Positions 14,967 to 19,625 of a DNA stretch of 19,625 nucleotides are shown here, one piece after another. A model generated the notes under the pieces. That model was not told where the DNA came from and did not search any database. It saw nothing but the letters and a program-made list of their open reading frames with translations. Position 1 is the first letter of the stretch, and the number at the start of each line of letters is the position of its first letter. Origin of the DNA: D37C17 sp964551815 (GTDB lineage: Bacteria > Fidelibacterota > Marinisomatia > SCGC-AAA003-L08 > D37C17); NCBI GenBank assembly GCA_964551815.1, contig CAZKEL010000046.1, positions 1 to 19,625 on the forward strand. Direction: 5' to 3'. Made by a program: the position numbers and the translations under genes.

Positions 14967-17799
14967 AGTAATATTTATTGCAATATTGGTAGTATCCTGT
15001 ACTCTGCCGCCTAAACCAGCCCCCAACATTCAAACTCCAACATCCGGCACCCGGCATTCTAAAACTATTTCGGACCTGACCCTGAAGGAAAAAGTAGCCC
15101 AAATGATCATGGTGCGGATACGCGGGGATTACTATACCAGTGACCATTGGTACAGAAAACAGTTGAAAAAGTATTTAGCTGAAGACGGGATTGGAGGTGT
15201 CATTACCTTTGGCGGCAGCATTCATGGCACTTATTATAATATTCAACAATTTCAGGAGTGGGCCAAGTATCCCCTTTTAGTAGCTGCAGACTATGAACGC
15301 GGATTAGGACAGTGGATGGGAGGTGGCACCCTTTTCCCCTCTAATATGGCCATAGCAGCAACGGGAGAGCCAGAATATGCCTATGAACAGGGACGTATCA
15401 CTGCTCTGGAAGCCAGGGCATTGGGGGTACATATTACTTTTTCTCCGGTTATGGATATTAATAACAATCCGGACAATCCCATAATAAATTTTCGTGCATA
15501 TTCCGACAATCCTCAAACGGTGTCAACTTTTGGAGGGGCATTTATCAAAGGGGTGCAAGAGCATGGATTGATTGCCTGTGCCAAACATTTTCCCGGTCAT
15601 GGCAATACGGCGACAGACAGCCATACCAGCCTGCCAACCATTGAAGGTAGTAAGGCTGAACTATTGAAAATGGAATTATCTCCCTTTCGTTCTGCTATTC
15701 ATGCAGGGGTTAAAATGGTGATGACAGGGCATATTGCCCTGCCAGGTCTTGATGAGAGCAGACTTCCTGCTTCCCACTCTTCTCTTATAACCACCAATCT
15801 ATTGAGACAGGAAATGGGCTTCAAGGGTATTATCATCACTGATGGCATGGAAATGGGAGGACTCACCCAATCTGCATGGGCTGGTGAATCTGCTGTAAGG
15901 GCTGTTGAAGCAGGTGCAGATATCCTGCTGTTGCCAATAGATGTAGAGCATACCATTTCGGCAATATTAGAGGCAGTGAGTTCTGGTAGAATTACTGAGG
16001 GGAGAATCAATCATTCCCTACAAAGAATCTGGCAGATGAAAGCTGATCTTGGACTTTTTGATTATCCTGCACAGCCAATATTTTCTGAATTGGAAAAAGT
16101 AATTGGGAAAAAAGAACATTTAGCTAAGGCGGGAAAAATTGCACAAAAATCTATAACCATAGTAAAGGATGAGAAGAATTTGCTCCCTCTGATTCCGGAA
16201 AAAATTGATTCATTGGGACATCTTATTTTATCACTGGATGAAGGTGCCAGAGGCTATTTGAGTACGCTGAGCAGAGACCTGCATAAGACTCATGAGCATG
16301 TGAAAGAAATATTTGTAAACAATGCCTTATCTGAATTGGGAAGGCAGGATATTTTGAATCAATTAGAGGGTGTTGATCAATTATTGGTTTCATTGGTTGT
16401 GAGGATACGCATGGATAAGGGAATTGCAACCATTGATTCTACTCATTCACTTCTCTTAGATGCGTTGAATGAAAAACACATCCCTTTTATTGCTGTTAGT
16501 TTTGGCAGTCCCTATTTACCTGATTATAATAATATAAGCACCTATCTCTGTGCCTATGGGTATGGCTCTGTATCTGTGCAGGCTGTCTCCAATGTCCTTT
16601 GGGGGAGAGCATCCGGAACTGGGTTCCTTCCTGTGGATTTGTCACCACAATTTAAGGGAGGGATGGGTCAGCTAAAAAAAAAACGGGATAAGAATTGGGG
16701 AGAGGTGAAACAGAAAGAATTCCCAAAGGCTTATGCCGTTTTAGACAGTGCCATTGAAAACAAAATTTTCCCGGGTGCTCAAATTGCCGTTGTTGTTGGG
16801 GGCAGCCTTATAGCATCCCGGGGGTTTGGAACGCAAACTTATGACTCAGCATCTCCATCGGTAACCACAGAAACCATTTATGATATTGCCTCCCTCACTA
16901 AAGTCCTGGCTGCCGTTCCCGTCACCATGAAACTCATTGCACAAAAGAAACTCTCTCTTCAACATACGGTGAACCAATTTTTCCCGGAATTTACTGGTAA
17001 AGGAAAGGAGGAGGTAACTATCCGGCATATCCTCACTCATTCATCAGGACTACCGGGATATTATCAATTTTTTCTGGATAACCAGATCAACTCAAAAGAA
17101 GATATTCTACATTATATTCTTAATGTGGAGCTAAAGGAAAAACCGGGAAGCAGTTATGAATACAGTGACCTGGGCTTCATCCTACTTTCTGCTATTATTG
17201 AAAAAGTTTCTAAACGCCCCTTAGAGAAATTGACACAATCCTGGTTATATAATCCTTTAGGAATGGAACATACCCGCTATCTTCCACCAAAGGAGTGGAT
17301 TTCCAACCTTGCTCCAACGGAATTGGATACCATTTACCGGCAAAGACTGGTTCATGGGGAGGTACATGATGAAAATACCCATCTGATGGGAGGAGTTTCA
17401 GGCCATGCAGGACTGTTCTCCACTGCTGAAGATATTGCCAAATATACCCAAATGTGGGTTGATGGGGGAGTATGGAATGGAAAACGAATGTTTAACGAAG
17501 TACAGGTGAGGGAATTTACCACCGTTCAAGAAATGCCCATTGATTCAGATATGGCGTTAGGCTGGGATACTCCATCACAGTCAGGAAAAAGTATTGCAGG
17601 AGATTTTTTCACAAAGGGTTCATTTGGACATCTTGGCTTTACCGGAACTTCCCTTTGGATTGATCCCAACCAGGGTATTGTCATTGTTTTATTGACAAAC
17701 CGGGTACATCCGTCAAGAAAAGGGCAGGAGGGAAGTAGAGAGATGTATGGAATACGCCGAGAATTTTATAACAGAATAATGGAGCAGATTGGGAATTGA
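14959..17799 (+). CDS. Lipoprotein fusing NagZ-like GH3 beta-N-acetylhexosaminidase and class-C beta-lactamase-like serine hydrolase
   Basis: A 946-residue protein. The signal ends in the lipobox VVSC (Cys14), so it is a lipoprotein. GH3 domain about 35-355: KHFPGHG (209-215), the Asp-His dyad Asp220/His222 in DSHTSLP, nucleophile Asp295 in ITDGMEMGG; these are NagZ-type features, so beta-N-acetylglucosaminidase on wall fragments is expected. A GH3 C-terminal-like alpha/beta part spans about 375-560. A serine hydrolase of the class-C beta-lactamase/PBP family follows (about 585-940): SLTK (Ser645, Lys648), YSD (735-737, where YxN is usual) and HLG (891-893) in place of KTG, with FTGTSLWIDP after it. 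This two-domain arrangement is known in Bacteroidetes-type bacteria. The hydrolase may be a D-Ala-directed peptidase, esterase or amidase. Eight-base overlap with alr. Confidence 0.92.
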   Translation: MIKVIFIAILVVSCTLPPKPAPNIQTPTSGTRHSKTISDLTLKEKVAQMIMVRIRGDYYTSDHWYRKQLKKYLAEDGIGGVITFGGSIHGTYYNIQQFQEWAKYPLLVAADYERGLGQWMGGGTLFPSNMAIAATGEPEYAYEQGRITALEARALGVHITFSPVMDINNNPDNPIINFRAYSDNPQTVSTFGGAFIKGVQEHGLIACAKHFPGHGNTATDSHTSLPTIEGSKAELLKMELSPFRSAIHAGVKMVMTGHIALPGLDESRLPASHSSLITTNLLRQEMGFKGIIITDGMEMGGLTQSAWAGESAVRAVEAGADILLLPIDVEHTISAILEAVSSGRITEGRINHSLQRIWQMKADLGLFDYPAQPIFSELEKVIGKKEHLAKAGKIAQKSITIVKDEKNLLPLIPEKIDSLGHLILSLDEGARGYLSTLSRDLHKTHEHVKEIFVNNALSELGRQDILNQLEGVDQLLVSLVVRIRMDKGIATIDSTHSLLLDALNEKHIPFIAVSFGSPYLPDYNNISTYLCAYGYGSVSVQAVSNVLWGRASGTGFLPVDLSPQFKGGMGQLKKKRDKNWGEVKQKEFPKAYAVLDSAIENKIFPGAQIAVVVGGSLIASRGFGTQTYDSASPSVTTETIYDIASLTKVLAAVPVTMKLIAQKKLSLQHTVNQFFPEFTGKGKEEVTIRHILTHSSGLPGYYQFFLDNQINSKEDILHYILNVELKEKPGSSYEYSDLGFILLSAIIEKVSKRPLEKLTQSWLYNPLGMEHTRYLPPKEWISNLAPTELDTIYRQRLVHGEVHDENTHLMGGVSGHAGLFSTAEDIAKYTQMWVDGGVWNGKRMFNEVQVREFTTVQEMPIDSDMALGWDTPSQSGKSIAGDFFTKGSFGHLGFTGTSLWIDPNQGIVIVLLTNRVHPSRKGQEGSREMYGIRREFYNRIMEQIGN

Positions 17800-17887
17800 G
17801 CATGATTGGATCAATATGAAAAATGCCAGTTACATATAAATATTATAACCTCTGCCAATCCCTGAGTCTCTCCTGTATCCTTCTTCA

Positions 17888-17977
17888 CTTGCCTGCCCAT
17901 CGTCCAACTACACTAAAGTTACTATGGGCAAGGAAATGACCCATCTACGGCAAGGCTACGATGGGCAAGCAAATGAC
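17888..17977. repeat. Short inverted and direct repeats after the operon
   Basis: TGCCCATCGT (17894-17903) pairs perfectly with ACGATGGGCA (17958-17967). ATGGGCAAGGAAATGAC (17934-17950) recurs as ATGGGCAAGCAAATGAC (17961-17977). The segment 17941-17970 (CCATCTACGGCAAGG..) is of the same family as the 31-bp units at 18222-18286. The space 17800-18065 has no gene; the arms could form a long hairpin at the end of the operon transcript, but there is no U tract. Confidence 0.6.
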
Positions 17978-18065
17978 AAATGTACCCAAATTAAATTAGT
18001 TGTTCCTTCTGTATAAAACTCCCTAAATTCTGCTCAATTTAAATTCGGAGGGGTCTCTCTAAAAA

Positions 18066-19496
18066 ATGCAGTTTTTTCAAACATGGATGAATAGGATTTA
18101 CCATTTTCAAAATTCTTGGAAATCAATTACCCCTACCTGCGCCGTGGCTCCCGCCTGCGCTTTGCGAGCGGGCAGGACGGCAGGCAGGCTTTCTCCTTCC
18201 TCCTGTTTCCTTTCTCCCTTTTACGCAAGCTGCGATGGGCAAGCCTTTTTCCATCTACGCAAGCTGCGACGGGCAAGCCTTTTTCCTGTTTCCTTTCTCC
18301 TGTTTTCCTTTATCTACTCACAAGATATTCTTGGTGATGTAAACCAAGACGGCTCTGTGGATATTTTAGATATTATTCGCACCGTGAATATTATTTTAGA
18401 AACACCCCCTGAGCCTACAGAATATGAACTTTGGGCAAGTGATGTAAATCTGGACAGCCAAACAAATATTCTGGATTTAGTAGTCTCCATGAATTACAAT
18501 TTATTTGAAACTCCCTTGAATGAGGAATGGGCATTTATTTCTACTGACAGTCTATCTATAAGCCAATTTAAAATTTATTCGCCATACTTATATATTGGTA
18601 CTTTTTATGATGGATTATGGAGATTAAACCTCGACTCTGAGAATCATGAATGGGAATATTTAGGTCTCTCCAGCGAAGAAACGGGAATTGAAGATTATGT
18701 TATATATGATTTTATTCGAAGTGAGTCAGATACTGATACATGGGTAGTTACGGGGGAAAAATATTATTCCACAATCCCAGGTGTTTTTAAAACTACCGAT
18801 GGGGGTGCTAATTGGAATCTTTCAGTTAACGGTCTGGAATCACCAAGTAGAGTTATTAAAAAATTAGAATGGGTGAATAATCAATTGGTGGGATGGGGAA
18901 CAGGGTATATTGCTTCTGATAATTTTGGGGATACTTGGAATTATGTAGAATTGGATTATGATCAGTTCCTTTCAGGCGGAATTGCCTACATATTTTACTT
19001 TGAAAAGTCTAATATAAACGAAAATATTCTCTGGGTAGGTGGAATTTCAGCATGGTATACACATTTTATAATTAAATCAAATGATGGCGGAAACAGTTGG
19101 GTAGATCTCCCTCACTTTGGCATATATTCAATGCATTTAGAATTGCACCCCTTCGATCAGAATATCATTTATACTTTAGATGCTTGGTTTGGAACAATTT
19201 ATAAGTCTGAAAATGGAGGAGAAGATTGGGTAAATGGAGAAATTTCTGATCCGATATTCACTCATTCAGAACATGGATTTCATACTATAAAAATAAATAG
19301 TAATGATCCAGATCATTTATTTTGCTCCGGTGAATCATCATTATTTCAATCATTTAACGGGGGTTCAACTTGGGCTGAAATAAACTTACCCATATATGAA
19401 ACTGAATATATAAATCTTTTATTATTCGATTCTAATAGAAACCAATTATTGATAAATACTTGGTATAGTGGAATATTAATTTTAAAAGAATGGTAA
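18066..19496 (+). CDS. Secreted Asp-box beta-propeller protein with N-terminal dockerin-like segment
   Basis: A 476-codon frame. Residues 1 to about 70 are largely translated repeat DNA; the likely functional signal is about 64-86 (RKLRR followed by a hydrophobic stretch ending FIYSQ). A dockerin-like pair of calcium loops stands at about 90-145 (DVNQDGSVDILDII and DVNLDSQTNILDLV), here at the N-terminal side, unlike in the LRR and Cys-rich proteins. The rest is a beta-propeller of the BNR/sortilin type with at least five Asp-boxes: TTDGGANW, SDNFGDTW, SNDGGNSW, SENGGEDW, SFNGGSTW. Such propellers bind glycans or proteins; a sialidase-like active site is not visible. ATG 18066 has GGAGGGG at 18047-18053 but gives an odd N-terminus; the true start is uncertain. 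It is followed after two bases by another exported protein. Confidence 0.8.
   Translation: MQFFQTWMNRIYHFQNSWKSITPTCAVAPACALRAGRTAGRLSPSSCFLSPFYASCDGQAFFHLRKLRRASLFPVSFLLFSFIYSQDILGDVNQDGSVDILDIIRTVNIILETPPEPTEYELWASDVNLDSQTNILDLVVSMNYNLFETPLNEEWAFISTDSLSISQFKIYSPYLYIGTFYDGLWRLNLDSENHEWEYLGLSSEETGIEDYVIYDFIRSESDTDTWVVTGEKYYSTIPGVFKTTDGGANWNLSVNGLESPSRVIKKLEWVNNQLVGWGTGYIASDNFGDTWNYVELDYDQFLSGGIAYIFYFEKSNINENILWVGGISAWYTHFIIKSNDGGNSWVDLPHFGIYSMHLELHPFDQNIIYTLDAWFGTIYKSENGGEDWVNGEISDPIFTHSEHGFHTIKINSNDPDHLFCSGESSLFQSFNGGSTWAEINLPIYETEYINLLLFDSNRNQLLINTWYSGILILKEW
18222..18286. repeat. Two 31-bp direct repeats inside the 5' end of the propeller gene
   Basis: Units 18222-18252 and 18256-18286, both starting TACGCAAGCTGCGA and ending GGGCAAGCCTTTTTCC, differ at one base and lie 34 bp apart. 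TCCTGTTTCCTTTCTCC also occurs twice around them (18201-18217, 18284-18300). Directly before lies a hairpin-rich GC segment (18149-18190: CCCGC/GCGGG, GGCAGG twice). The family also occurs in the intergenic space at 17941-17970. Confidence 0.85.
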
Positions 19497-19498
19497 AC

Positions 19499-19625
19499 AT
19501 GAACGTAATTAAATTCTTATGTCCAGTTATCCTTTTTTCATTTATGTACTCGAATGAATTAATCATCGGAGACAGAGTTTATAAAGAGGAAAATGGTAAA
19601 TGGTATAATCATTCTGACGGCTATA
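19499..19625 (+). CDS. Exported protein, N-terminal part, cut by the window edge
   Basis: ATG 19499 lies two bases after the stop of the propeller gene, and the frame stays open to the end (42 codons plus one base). It begins MNVIKFLCPVILFSFMYS, a clear signal peptide, followed by a mature start with GDRVYKEENGKWYNHSDGY. No domain can be recognised from so short a piece. The tight spacing suggests co-transcription with the propeller protein. Confidence 0.7.
   Translation, partial: MNVIKFLCPVILFSFMYSNELIIGDRVYKEENGKWYNHSDGY

Noticed and set aside
14959..17799. Antibiotic resistance beta-lactamase
   Set aside because: The motifs YSD and HLG, the lipoprotein signal and the fusion to a NagZ-like domain point to a wall-processing hydrolase; there is no basis for calling resistance.
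17888..17977. Rho-independent terminator after the operon
   Set aside because: The inverted arms are 54 bases apart and no run of T follows; the arms belong to a repeat family found elsewhere.

Overview
The window looks like a scaffold from an uncultivated bacterium of the Bacteroidetes/FCB side of the tree, most likely Marinimicrobia (SAR406 / Neomarinimicrobiota) or a close relative. This is inferred from several signs: repeated dockerin-like tails of the type GDxNxDGxxNVLDIVxxVNxIL, secreted Cys-rich modules (LNR-like DGGDC, CGDGxC..TCPxDC, GCTDxxACN.., DECGVCGGDG), a C-terminal CPDCADGGAEW domain, weak or absent Shine-Dalgarno sites, and many small non-coding dispersed repeats. There is no rRNA or other marker that proves the taxon. 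A run of exactly 100 N (5747-5846) shows that this is a gapped draft assembly. All genes called are on the + strand.

Left part (1-1939): three small genes, a SEC-C zinc-motif membrane protein (180-443), a two-CBS-domain protein (711-1175) and a small hydrophobic protein (1256-1636). Each is preceded by an array of degenerate 7-bp repeats with the shared pattern CCATnnA. A palindromic dispersed element follows.

Middle (1940-7971): three large secreted mosaic proteins, each with a dockerin-like calcium-binding segment: a Kazal/dockerin/TSP3-like/ShKT mosaic, a 737-residue protein with about 80 cysteines, and a plant-type leucine-rich-repeat protein. The spaces between them are filled with dispersed and tandem repeats. 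One 60-bp tandem array evidently broke the assembly, and a 111-bp repeat stands on both sides of the LRR gene.

Right part (8474-17799): polA, then a tightly packed run of five genes with overlaps or gaps of only a few bases: ABC ATPase, ABC-2 permease, BadF-type sugar kinase (GlcNAc/MurNAc kinase-like), alanine racemase, and a lipoprotein that fuses a NagZ-like GH3 hexosaminidase to a class-C beta-lactamase-like serine hydrolase. Taken together the last three fit peptidoglycan turnover: release of amino sugars from wall fragments outside the cytoplasm, phosphorylation of the sugar inside, and D-Ala/L-Ala interconversion. The job of the transporter is unknown.

End (18066-19625): a fourth dockerin-like secreted protein with Asp-box beta-propeller repeats, whose N-terminus is built from dispersed repeat DNA, and the first 42 codons of a further exported protein cut by the window edge. 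No mobile element with a transposase, no tRNA/rRNA and no CRISPR array was found.
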